Source of the DNA: Elephas maximus indicus
Taxonomy: Eukaryota > Chordata > Mammalia > Proboscidea > Elephantidae
Assembly (NCBI RefSeq): GCF_024166365.1
Contig: NC_064839.1
Coordinates: forward strand, 33,678,378 to 33,742,377
Direction: 5' to 3'
Length of the DNA stretch: 64,000 nt
Below are positions 47,501 through 59,500 of this stretch, one piece after another (the first letter of the stretch is position 1; each line of letters opens with the position of its first letter). A program made the translations under genes and the position numbers. The notes beneath the pieces were generated by a model. That model saw only the letters and a list, made by a program, of their open reading frames with translations, was not told the DNA's origin and did no database searches.

Positions 47501-50500
47501 TCCTTATAATACCTTGAGGTGAGTACTGTTATTGTTCCCATTTTACAGATGAGGGAATTGATGCACAAAGATGTTAAGTCACTTGTACAAACAAGGTCAC
47601 AGTTCTAGTACACTGAGCATCATATCAATGTACTGCTATTTAGGCTGTCTTCTATTACTCTTCTACCGATGGACCCTTTGACAGTTCCCTTTTTTTTTTT
47701 TTTTTGCTATCCTAAAACAGTTCTGCAACTGACATCCTTGTGCTATGTATTATCATGGAAAATTTTTGTGAGTATTATCTATAGGACTAAATCCTAGCAG
47801 GGGCATTGCTGAATTTCATTTTGAGAACTTTGGGAGAATTAATATTGTTCTGAGAACTTTTGGAGAATTTTACTACATCTGAACTGATCTTATGAGACTT
47901 GGATGTAGGGCCTTTCACAGAAGGGATATGGGAGAAAAGAAGGCCTATTTTCACTGACTCTGCTGTTTATTCAGGCAGAGATCATAATATATCTACTGAT
48001 GATCTCTTTTCAGAACTGGTGGAGTCTCTTTCATTGCAGGGATCTTATGCTGGGAAAATCCATTCCATTGGTGATGCCTTCAAAAATTTTAAAAACCTCC
48101 GATCTTTAGATTTATCAAGAAATTTGATCACTAGCCTAAAGGTAAGTTCTATATCCTATGACCAGCCAGGTCAGCCGCATTTATTTTTTTGATGGGAAGA
48201 AATAAACCTCTTGGCTTCAAGCTGACTCATAGCAACCTTATAGGACAGAGTAGAAATGCCCTATAGAGTTTCCAAGGAGTAGCTGATAAATTCGAACTGC
48301 CAGCCTTTTGTTTGCAGCCTTAGCTCTTAACCACTGTGCCACCGGAGCTCCATAAGGGCTAGATAATGTCATCTTGGGGAATATAGAGTTTACCTTTTAA
48401 GTGCTTCCAAACTAAATTTTATTATTCACCACAAAATCCTTTCAACTTTGTTCCACGTTTGAAAATTTTTATTATAAAATATTGGGAAAAAATTCCTTTT
48501 GTACTCAAGGAAAATGATGTTAAGCCATTGCTGTCTAGGGCAGTGGTACAAACTGTATGTAAGAAATTATTAGGAGAGTTTGTAAAAGTACAGATTCTGA
48601 GACACGACTCTGAAAGAGATTCTGATTATTTAGGTCTGGTGTGGACTCGGGACGTAACCAGGTGATTCAGATGTTGGTGGTACATAGGGAACACATGGAG
48701 ACACTGCTCTAGGTGTTACTGTGGGTTTTTTCTAGGATGAGGAGGAAATGGTGGTCTTCAAAATAAAAATTTCCAGGTTTGGGGAAACCTTTCCCTTCTT
48801 CCTCAGAACCAGCTGTTCTTCCTACCTCTCTTTCTGTAGGAAATTCAGGTGCTACACGGTCAGGAGAGTGGTTGGAGGCAAGGATGAGAGAAGTGTGAAA
48901 GAGTCCTTGGCCTGGCCACCTCTGGGAAGGATTGTACTGGGGAGCAAGAGAAGTAATCAAATATAACAATATCTAAGACTCCTAGTACAGTGCTTGGCAC
49001 ATAAGAAGCACCCAATAGGTGTGTTAGTTTCCTGCATTTTTTGCACCTATGATTTATCTGCACATATTCATCTCTAGCAGCTCTGAATCGCTTTGCTTAA
49101 TTTTCCCTGGGGGATAGGGGGTGTTTTGTGATTATTGCTACTGTAATTTTGGGAAATGCATAAATTCATGTCAAGTGGGAAGAGTGAGAGGAGGATAGAA
49201 ATTGATTCCTTGACTTTTACAGTGAGAGAAATTAAAGGATTATTTGAGCTGGGGCATTAGACACATTTAGAGGCTGTCCTAATGGCCTTCTGCCCTGAGA
49301 GTGGGCCTAAAAGCACTGATAATGAATCCTATCCACTGACCCTTTAATAATATAGAAGTTAATAGAAATGAAAAGAAATACATCAACGTGTAAAACAGGG
49401 TTCTATTTGGAAGTGTTTTGTAAATATCTTTACGCTCTCTAAATTTCCTGCAACGAAAACATGGTAATTTTAAACGAGGAGAATAAAAACATTATTTTCT
49501 AAATACTTGATGAAAATCTTTCTGAAGTAATCCTCAAAGGCAGAGTTCCTCTTATGGTATTTGTACTAAAAAATCTGTGATTAGATATATATGTACATAT
49601 TTTGAAATATTGTCCTGAAATTTAGGGTTGGGCAAAAGCAGTTAACTAACCAAATACATGAAAATTAAACAATTAATGTCAGTAGCAGGTTTTAGCTAAG
49701 GAGGAAATTTTGGCTTTTCCTCTTGAGTTTCTCAGTTCTGATTAGACTGTTTCCAGTTAGGCAGAGGGGTAGGGTTGCTTAATACGCAGAAAGAGATCTG
49801 AACAAGGAAGAGCATTTCTACCAAAGAGAACTGATCTGAGGCTGGGAAGCTGTGTGGTGGTAGTAGCTTTGAAGGGTGAAACAAGGACAAGAAGTGGTTC
49901 CAAACTGGTCCAGGAGGGAGGGCTTGGAGATACTACTGTTTTGTTTCCCCAAAGAGTTCATTGATCCTATGAATGAGGCAGTGAGATTTAAAGACACACA
50001 CACAATTTTTAAAAACCTTTTCCTTCTTCCTCAGACCAGCTGCTCTTCCTACCTCTCTTCCTGTAGTAAATTCAGGTGCTACGTGGTCAGGAGAGTGGTT
50101 GGAGGCAAGGATGAGAGAAGTGTGAAAGAGTTCTTGGCCTGGGAAGGATTGCAGTGGGGAGCAAGAGAAGTAGGGAATTGTGTGAGATGTTTGAATACCA
50201 GATTTTGTAAAGGAGGAAATGTATCACATATGTGAATTATGTAATATTTAGAACACCCATGGGCTGCAATGTTTTTATTCCCAGGTAACTGAATGTGAGT
50301 TCCAACCCTGCTTTTCTCACAGGACATGGGCAACTTGGGTTACATGTTTAAGGATGGAAAGTAATAGATACATTTCTACCTGTATCTGTGAGAGTTCTAG
50401 TCCTTACCAATGAGCAGCTTTGTAATGTGGTCATTTCCTTGCAGGGCATCCAGTATTTATGTTCACTCCAAGACCTGAATTTATATTATAACAACATTCC

Positions 50501-53500
50501 TTCATTAGTGGAGGTGTCCCGCCTACAGCCTTTACCCTTCCTGAAAGAACTAGATTTGAGGCTGAATCCTGTTGTCAGGAAAGATACCGATTATAGGCTC
50601 TTTGCTGTATACACGCTACAAACTCTGGAGAAACTAGGTGAGACACTCCTCCCGTGTTCCTTGCCTACCAGAATCTTACTTAAATCAGCTGCCTCCTAAC
50701 TTTTGTGGATGTTGACCCAGAGTGTGCACTGGCAGAGTATATTTATTAGCCAATATTTATGTTAACTCTTCTGTGCTGGCAGGATGTATGGCAAATAAAT
50801 CCTTTTTTGTTTATTAAATGATAACCTATGATTTTATCAGTTACTTCCAGCATTAGTTTTCTTCAACTGGCCTTTTGCCGAAGCACCTTCTCCCCAACAC
50901 AAATGCTTCCAGGTAGAGATTTATTTTTCCAGGTGCCCCAACTTTGCAACTGTATCAGCAATAGAAAACTAATACAACTCTTTGGGGTTTAGTTGGCAAG
51001 GAACAATACATATTCCTTCAAAAGAGCTGGTCTATATTACTTTATAATTTTATTGTTGAATATACATTTCTTATCGGTACAAAATTCTGTTTTACATTTC
51101 TCTGGGAAAGTTATTGTCCCAGCAGTAATAATTACTCTTTCAGAAAATGGTCTTAACTTTCAGCCTTAACATTAGGCCCACTTGGGTTGTTTGCTGGTTG
51201 AGCTCTACTTTCCTGAAGTAGTTATACCGCCATGGCAGTTGTTGCTATAGCATCCCTGGTAGTCTCCCTGAGTTACTGCTTGCTCCAGTGACAACATAAT
51301 AGCATTATTTTGTGACCTGTCTCTAACGAAAGAAGACTGGTCTTTAGTTTTTACTGGGTGAATGTAGTTTTCTGACCCACTGCTGTTTACTCCAAAAAAA
51401 CCCCACAAAAAACATGCTCAGACCCCAGTTTTTGCCTCCAGATGACAGAACTGTACGGGACAGTGAGAGGAAAGCTGCCAAGCTGCATTTCAGTCAGTTG
51501 GGCAACAGTGAAAATTTTCTCTTAGAGGTGGAAAAAAGGTAAGATTCTGCAATTTTTTTGTTTGTTTGATTCCGGACGTAGGGAATAGTACATTTCTAAT
51601 TAAGTTTCCACAACTCTCCACAAGTTGTAAGAATCTTTAGGTCAGGAATAAAAAGTACCTACCCAGAATACTGAGATTTCCCTGCGATGAGAATCTGGTC
51701 CTCTGTGGGTACATTTCTGCTCTCTTGAGCTATTGGTTCTGCTTTGGATGTAATTGCTATGAATTCCTTAAAGTTGTTCAAAGTTTGTACATAGAGGATA
51801 TTATGGAATGACTTAGCATACTCATAAATGCTTACCAACCCTATCTTGGTAGAGTTATAAATCAGTACATGGTCTTTTCCTATTGAATTAGGAGGATTTA
51901 ATTACCATTTGCAAGGTTGTTAGCAAAAATAATCTGTTTAATGTTAAAGGAGGAGAAGGGAAACATTTCTCTACAAAGCAAACAGATCTTGAGCTCTAAA
52001 GTATCTGATTTTTCCATTTTTGGTTGTTAAATCCTATCAAAATAAAGTACTCGAAAACCTATACTTTTTTAAAACAGTGACTGTCCAGTTGCAAAAGGAC
52101 AAATATTGTATGAGACCAGTATTATAAGAACTCGAACAATAGTTTAAACACAGAAGAAAATATTCTTTGATGGCTATAAGAGCAGGGAGGGAGGGAGAGA
52201 GAGGGGTTTTCACTCATTAGATAGTAGATAACTATTTTAGGTGATGGGAAAGACAACACACAATACAGGAGAGGTCAGCACAACTGGACTAAACCAAAAG
52301 CAAAGAAGTTTCCTGAATAAACTGAATGCTTTGAAGGCCAGCGTAGCAGGGGTGGGGGTTTGAGACCATGGTTTCAGGGGACATCTAAGTCAATTGGCAT
52401 AATAAAATCTTTTAAGAAAACATTCTGCATCCCACTTTGAAGAGTGGCGTCTGGGGTCTTAAACGCTAGCAAGCGGCCATCTAAGAGCATCAGTTGGTTT
52501 TAACCCACCTGGAGCAAAGGAGAATGAAGAACACCAAAGACACAAGGTAATTATGAGCCCAAGAGACAGAAAGGGCCACATAAACCAGAGACTACATTAG
52601 CCTGAGACCAGAAGAACTAGATGGTGCCCGGCTACAACCGATGACTGACCTGACAGGGAACACAACTGAGAACCCGTGAGAGAGCAGGAGAGCAGTGGGA
52701 TGCAGACCCCAAATTCTCGTAAAAAGACCAGACTTAATGGTCTGACTGAGACTAGAAGGACCCCGGAGGTCACGGTCCCCAGACCTTCTGTTAGCCCAAG
52801 ACAGGAACCATTCCCAAAGCCAACCTTTCAGATAGAGATTGGACTGGACTATGGGATAGAAAATGATACTGGTGATGAGTGAGTATCTTGAATCAAGTAG
52901 ACACATGAGACTATGTGGGCAGCTCGTGTCTAGAGGGGAGATGAGAAGGCAGAGGAGGTCAGAGGCTGGCCGAATGGACACAAAAACAGAGAGTGGAGGG
53001 AGGAAATGTGCTGTCTTATTAGAGGGAGAGCAACTAGGAGTATATAGCAAGGTGTATATAAGTTTTTGTGTGAGAGACTGACTTGGTTTGTAAACTTTCA
53101 CTTAAAGCACAATAAAAAAAAAGACAGAAAAAGTGACTGTCTTAGTTATCTAGGGCTGCGATAACAGAAATACCACAAATGGATGACTTTAACAAAGAGA
53201 AATTTATTCTCTCATAGTCTAGTAGGCTACAAGTCCAAATTCAGGGTGCCAGCTCCGGGGGAAGGCCTTCACTCTCTGTCGGCTCTGGAGGAAGGTCCAT
53301 GTCATCAATCTTCCCCTGGACTAGGAGCTTCTCAGCACAGGAACTTCGGGTCCAAAAGATGTGCTCTGCGCTGCTTTCTTGGTGGTATGAGGTTCCCCTT
53401 CCCCCACTGCTCACTTGTTTATATCTCAAAAGAGATTTATTTAAGACACAACCTAATCTTGTAAATCGAGTCCTGACTCATTAACATAGCTGCTGCTAAT

Positions 53501-56500
53501 CCCACCTCATTAACAGAATAGAGTTAGGATTTACAACACACAGGAAAATCACACCAGATGACAAAACGGTGGACAATCACACAATACAGGGAATCATGGA
53601 TAGCCAAGTTGACATACATTTTTTGGGGGAACACAATTCAATTCATAACAGTAACTTTATTATTTATTTTTGAAAAAGTAGATAAAAGTTCATTATAAAC
53701 TATTTAAATAATGCAGAAAAATACAGTGAAGAGAGTAAAAATCTCCCATATTCACCCTACTACTTAACTACTGTTTGGTGTACGTTCTTCTAGATATCAA
53801 TATACCTATAGATTCCTGTAGATGTATCATTAGTATTTTTTTTTCTGATGATAGAGTAATACGTGCTTTCAGTGAAAACACAATAAAATATTTTAATAAA
53901 AGTAATAAATGCTTATTGTTGAGAATTTGAAAAGTACTGAAAAAACACAAAGAATAAAATAACTCATAATCCTACCACCCAGAAATAAACATTCATTATA
54001 TTATGGTAAATATCCTTTTTATCTTCGGTATGTGTATGTTGTTATGGATTGAATTATGTCCCCCCAAAACACATGTTGTAAATCCTAACCTCTATGCCTG
54101 TGGCTATTAATCCCATTTGGCAATGGGTTGTCTCTGTATGTTAATGAGGCAGGGTTAGCGTAGGGTGTATCTTTAGTCAATCTCTTCTGAGATATAAAAA
54201 CATATTAATCAAGCAGGCAGAGAGAGAGATGGGGTTAACATAGATGTCAAGACACATGGAGATTTCCAAGGAACCAGGAAGCAGAGGCTGAAGAGACAGA
54301 CTTTACTCCAGGGCTGACAGGGAGAGAAAGACTTCCCCTATAGCTAGCACTCTGAATTCAGACTTCTAGCCTCTAAAATGTGAGAAAATAAATTTCTGTT
54401 TGTTAAATCCATCCACTTGTGACATTTTTGTGATAGCAGTGCTAGATAACTAAGACGTATGTATATATTTTTTACAGTAATTTGCTTCCTATACATACCA
54501 TTTTTAAATTAACGAGGTATCATAAACATAGCCCCACAATATTATTCTTCTCCAGAATGAGTTTTTTGTTTACCTGTTTATTCCTTTCCCCTCCCCACTA
54601 GAATATAAGCTCCATGAGAGCAAGTACCTTGTCTGGCTTGTTTATTGCAGTATCCCTTGTACCTAGAAGAGTGCCTGGCACACAGAGGGGTTAAGAAATA
54701 ATTTGTTGAATGAGTGAATGAAGTCAATGCCTTTTGGCCTGGAATCCTTCTCTTTTCCAGCAATGTTGCTTATCTCTGCTCTCATCCATTATGTGTTTTA
54801 TAGTATATCCTTCAGAGACCATCCTTAGTTCCTTATTATTTATTTATTTTATTGCGAAAGCTTACAGCTCAAGTTAATTTCTCATACAAAAATTTACACA
54901 TGTATTGTTATGTGACACTAGTTGCAAACCCTATAATGTGACAGCACACTCCCCCTTTCCGCCCCGGGTTTCCTGTGTCCATTCACCCAGCTCCTATCCC
55001 TTTCTGCCTTCTCATCTCATCTCTGGACAGGAACTGCCCATTTAATCTTGTGTATCTGCTTGAACTGAGAAGCACACTCTCACGAGTATTATTTTATGTT
55101 TTATAGTCCAGTCTAATCTTTGTGTGAAGAGTTGGCTTTGGGAATGGTTTTAGTTCTGGGTTAATAGAGTCCAGGGGCCATGTCTTCTGGGGTTCCTCTA
55201 GTCTCAGTCAGACCATTAAGTCTGATCTTTTTATGTAAATTTGAGTTCTGCACCACACTCTTCTCCTGTTCTGTCAGGGCCTCTCTGTTGAGTTCTCTAT
55301 CAGGGCAATAATTGGTAGTAGCCAGACACCGTCTAGTTCTTCTGGTCTCAGAGAGACGGAGTCTGATTTATGTAGCCCTTTTGTCTCTTGGGCTAATATT
55401 TTCCTTGTGTCTTTGGTGTCCTTCATTCTGCTTTGCTCCAAGTGGGTTGGGACCAGTTGATGCATCTTAGATGGCCGCTGGCTAGCTTTTAAGACCCCAG
55501 ACGCCACTTACCAAATGGGATGCAGAACATTTTTTAATAAACTTTGTTATGCCAGTTGACCTAGATGTCCCCCAAAACTATGGTCCTCAGACCCCTGCCC
55601 CTGCTACTCTGTCCCCTGAAGTGTTTGTGTTCATGAAACTTCTTAGCATTTGGTTTAGTCCATTTGTGCTGAGTTCCCCTGTATTGTGTGTTGTCCTTCC
55701 CTCACCTAAAATAATCCTTGTCCATATCTAGTTAGTGCTTAGTTCCCTATTTTTTTTTTTTTTTAAATAACAGGTTTATTGAGGTTAATTTACACAGAGC
55801 AAAATTCACCCTTTTAAGGTGTGCAGTTCTATGAGTTTTGGCAAGTGAACCTCCACAATCAAGATATAGAATATCCTCATCACCCCAAAAAGTTCCCTTA
55901 GGACCGTTTGTAGTCAGTCTGCTCCCTCCACCCGCAGCTTCTGGCAACCATTGATCTAATTTCTTATAGTTTTGCCTTTTCCAGGATGTCATATAAATAG
56001 AATAATACAGTGTGCAACATTTTGTGTCTGGCTCCTTTCATTTAGCGTAATACTTTTGAAAGTCATCTATGTTGTGGCATGTATCAGGAGTTCCATTTTA
56101 TTGCTGAATAGTATTCTATTGTATGGATGTGCCACAATTTGTTTAACTATTCATCAGTTGGTGAATATTTGAGTTACATCTCCATTTTAGATGATTATGA
56201 AAGGTGTTTTTGCTATAGACAAAAACTGAGTTTCTAAAAATTTATTTGTGTATTTTACAAACTAATTCCTGTATTAAATGCATTGGGAGTACTGTATTTA
56301 CTATAGAAATATAGAGATGAATTAATACATAACTGAAAAAACTTTCTAGTAAAGCAGATTATTAGCTTCATCTTTTATCTGTTTAGTTGCCATATAAAAA
56401 AATCCATTACCATTGAGTCAATTCCAAATCATGGCAACCCTGTTGGACAAAGTAGAACTGCCCCATAGGATTTCCAAGGCTACAAGTCTTTACAGAAGCA

Positions 56501-59500
56501 GACTTCCACATCTTTCTCCTGCAGAGCAGCTGGTGGGTTTGAACCAACCTTTCCGTTAGCAGCCAAGTGCTTAACCACTGCACCACCAGAGCTCCTTAGT
56601 TACTACATGTTGTTGTTAGGTGCTGTCGTGTTGGTTCCAACTCATAGCGACCCCGTGTACAACAGAATGAGCCATGCTCATAGTCCTTGCTATGACTGAG
56701 CCCATTGTTGCAGCCACTCTGTCAATCCACCTCTTTGAGGGTCTTCTGCTTTTTCTCTGACCCTCTACTTTACCAAGCCTGATGTCCTTCTCCATGGATT
56801 GATCCCTACTGATAACATGTCCAAAATATGTGAGACACAGTCTCACCAGTCTTGCTTCTAGGGAGCATTCTGGCTGTACTTTTCCAATACAGATTTGTTT
56901 GTTCTTTTGGCAGTTCATGGTATGTTCGATATTCTTTGCCAACACCATAATTCAAAGGCATCAGTTCTTCCTCCGTCTTCCTTATTCATTGTCCAGCTTC
57001 ATATGCATATGAAGTGATTGAAACACCATGGCCTGGCTCAGATGCACCTTAGTCTTATAGGTGACATCTTAGTTTTTTGTTTTTTTTTTAACACTTTAAA
57101 GAGGTCTTTTGCAGCAGATTTGCCCAATGCAAGGTATCGTTTGATTTCTTGACTGCTGCTTCCGTGGGCGTTGGTTGTGGATCCAAGTAAAATGAAATCC
57201 TTGACAACTTCTATCTTTTCTCCATTTGTCATGATGTTGCTTATTGGTCTAGTTGTGAGAATTTTTGTTTTCTTTATGTTGAGGTGTAATCCACACAGAA
57301 GGCTGTGGTCTTTGATCTTTCTCAGTAAGTGCTTCAAGTCCTTTTCACTTTCAGCAGGCAAGGTTGTGTCATCTGCATAATGCAGGTTGTTAATGAGTCT
57401 TCCTCCAATCCTGATGCCCTGTTCTTCATATAGTCCTTCTTCTTGGATTATTTGCTCAGCATACAGATGGAATAAGCATGGTGAAAGAATACAACCCTGA
57501 GGCACACCTTTCCTGACTTTAAGCCACTCAGTATCTCCTTGTTCTGTTTGAATGACTGCTTCTTGGTCTATGTACACGTTCCTCATGAGCTCAGTCAGGT
57601 ATCTGGAATTCCTGTTCTTCACAATGTTATCCATAATTTATTATGATCCACACAGTTGAATGCCTTTGCATAGTCAGTAAAACACAGGTAAACATTTTTC
57701 TGGTATTCTCTGCTTTCGACCAGAATCCATCTGACATCAGCAATAATATCCCTGGTTCCATGTCCGCTTCTGAATCCAGCTTGAATTTCTGGCAGTTCCG
57801 TGTTGAAGTACTGCTGGAACTGCTTTTGAATGATCTTCAGCAAAATTTTACTTGCATGTGATATTAATGATATTGTTTGATAGTTTCCACATTCTATTGG
57901 ATCGCCTTTCTTTGGAATAGGCATAAATATGGATCTCTTCCAGTAGGTTGGCCAGGTAGCTGTCTTCCAATTTCTTGGCATAGAAGAATGAGTGCTTCTA
58001 GTGCCATCCACTTGTTGAAACATCTCATTGGTATTCTGTCAGTTCCTGTAGACTTGTTTTTCTCCAGTGCCTTCAGAAAAACTTGGACCTCTTCCTTCAG
58101 TAGCACGGGTTCCTGATCTTATGCTACCTCCTAAAATAGTTGAACGTCAACCACTTCTTTTTGGTATAGCAACTCTGTGCATTCCTTCCATCTTCTTTTG
58201 ATGGTTCCTGCATCGTTTAATATTTTCCCCATAAAATCCTTCACTATTGCAACTTGAAGCTTGAATTTTTTCTTCAGTTCTTTCAGCTTGACAAATGCTG
58301 AGCATGCTCTTCCCTTTTGGTTTTCTAACTCCAGGTCTTTGCACATATCATTATGATACTTTGTTTTCTCGAGCTGCTCATAGAAATCTTCTGTTCAGCT
58401 CTTCAACATTTCTTCTGTTTGCTTTAGCTACTTGACATTCAAGAGGAAGTTTCAGAGTTTCTTCTGAAACATTTTGGTCTTTTCTTTCTTTCTTATCTTT
58501 TCAATGACCTCTTGGTTTCTTCATGTATGATGTCCTTGATGTCATTCCATAACTCTTCCGGACTTTGGTCATTAGTGTTCAGTGTGTCAAATCTATTCTT
58601 GAGATGGTCTCTAAATTCAGGTGGTATATACTCAAGGTTGTACTTTGACTTTCATGGACTTGTTCTAATTTTCTTCAGCTTCAGCTTGAACTTGCATATG
58701 AGCAACTAATGGTCTGATCTGCAGTTGGCCCCTGGCCTTGTTCTGACTGATGATATTGAGCTTTTCCATCGTCTGTTTCCACAGATGTAGTTGATTTGAT
58801 TCCTATGTATTCCATCTGGCGAGGTCTACGTGTATAGTTGCCATTTATGTTGTTGAAAAAAGGTATTTGCAATGAAGAACTCATTGGCTTTGCAAAATTC
58901 TATCATGCGATCTCTGGCATTGTTTCTGTCACCACGGTCATCTTTTCCAATTACTGATCCTTCTTCTTTGTTTCTAATTTTTGCATTCCGATCACCAGTA
59001 ATTATCAATGCATTCTGATTGCATGTTCAATTAATTTCAGACTGCAGAAATTGCTAAAAATCTTCAATTTCTTCATCTTTGGCCTTAGTGGTTGGTGTGT
59101 AATAATAGTCATATTAACTGATCTTTCTTGTAGGCATATGGATATTATCCTATCACTGACAGTGTTGTACTTCAGGATAGATCTTGAAATGTTCTTCTTG
59201 GTTATGAATGTGATGCCATACCTCTTCAGTTTGTCATTACTGGGAAAATAGACCATATGACTGTCTGATTCAAAATGGCCAATACCAGTCCATTTCAGCC
59301 CACTAATGCCTAGGATATTGATCTTTATGTGTTCCATTTCATTTTTAATGACTTTCAATTTTCCTAGATTCATATATTCCATGTTCTGATTATTAATGTA
59401 TGTTTGCAGCTGTTTTTTCTCATTTTGAGTCGTGCCACATCAGCAAATGAAGGTCCCAAAAGCTTTACTCCATCCACGTCATTAAGGCTGACTCTACTTT

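Larger units (their letters stand above)
38637..48013 (+). other. LRRC36: LRRC36 intron 1
   Basis: No extra exon is seen. After the CpG island the intron carries a purine-rich stretch of 'actgaggcagag'-type repeats (38690-38960), then an AfroSINE, a MIR, L1 copies and an LTR, listed separately. 39850-40840 is AT-rich and unassigned. Confidence 0.75.
48142..50444 (+). other. LRRC36: LRRC36 intron 2
   Basis: It contains an AfroSINE, a MER5A-like element and a locally duplicated block (48785-48955 and 50015-50175). 48960-49800 is unassigned, and no exon is seen. Confidence 0.75.

Noticed and set aside
47899-48013. LRRC36 exon 2 extended upstream to an ATG at 47899
   Set aside because: A good acceptor at 48013 and phase 1 joining to exon 1 show that the upstream frame is intron.
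57038-58106. Reverse-transcriptase frames as a functional gene or retron-like system
   Set aside because: They lie inside a RTE LINE with target duplications, broken by stops and frameshifts.
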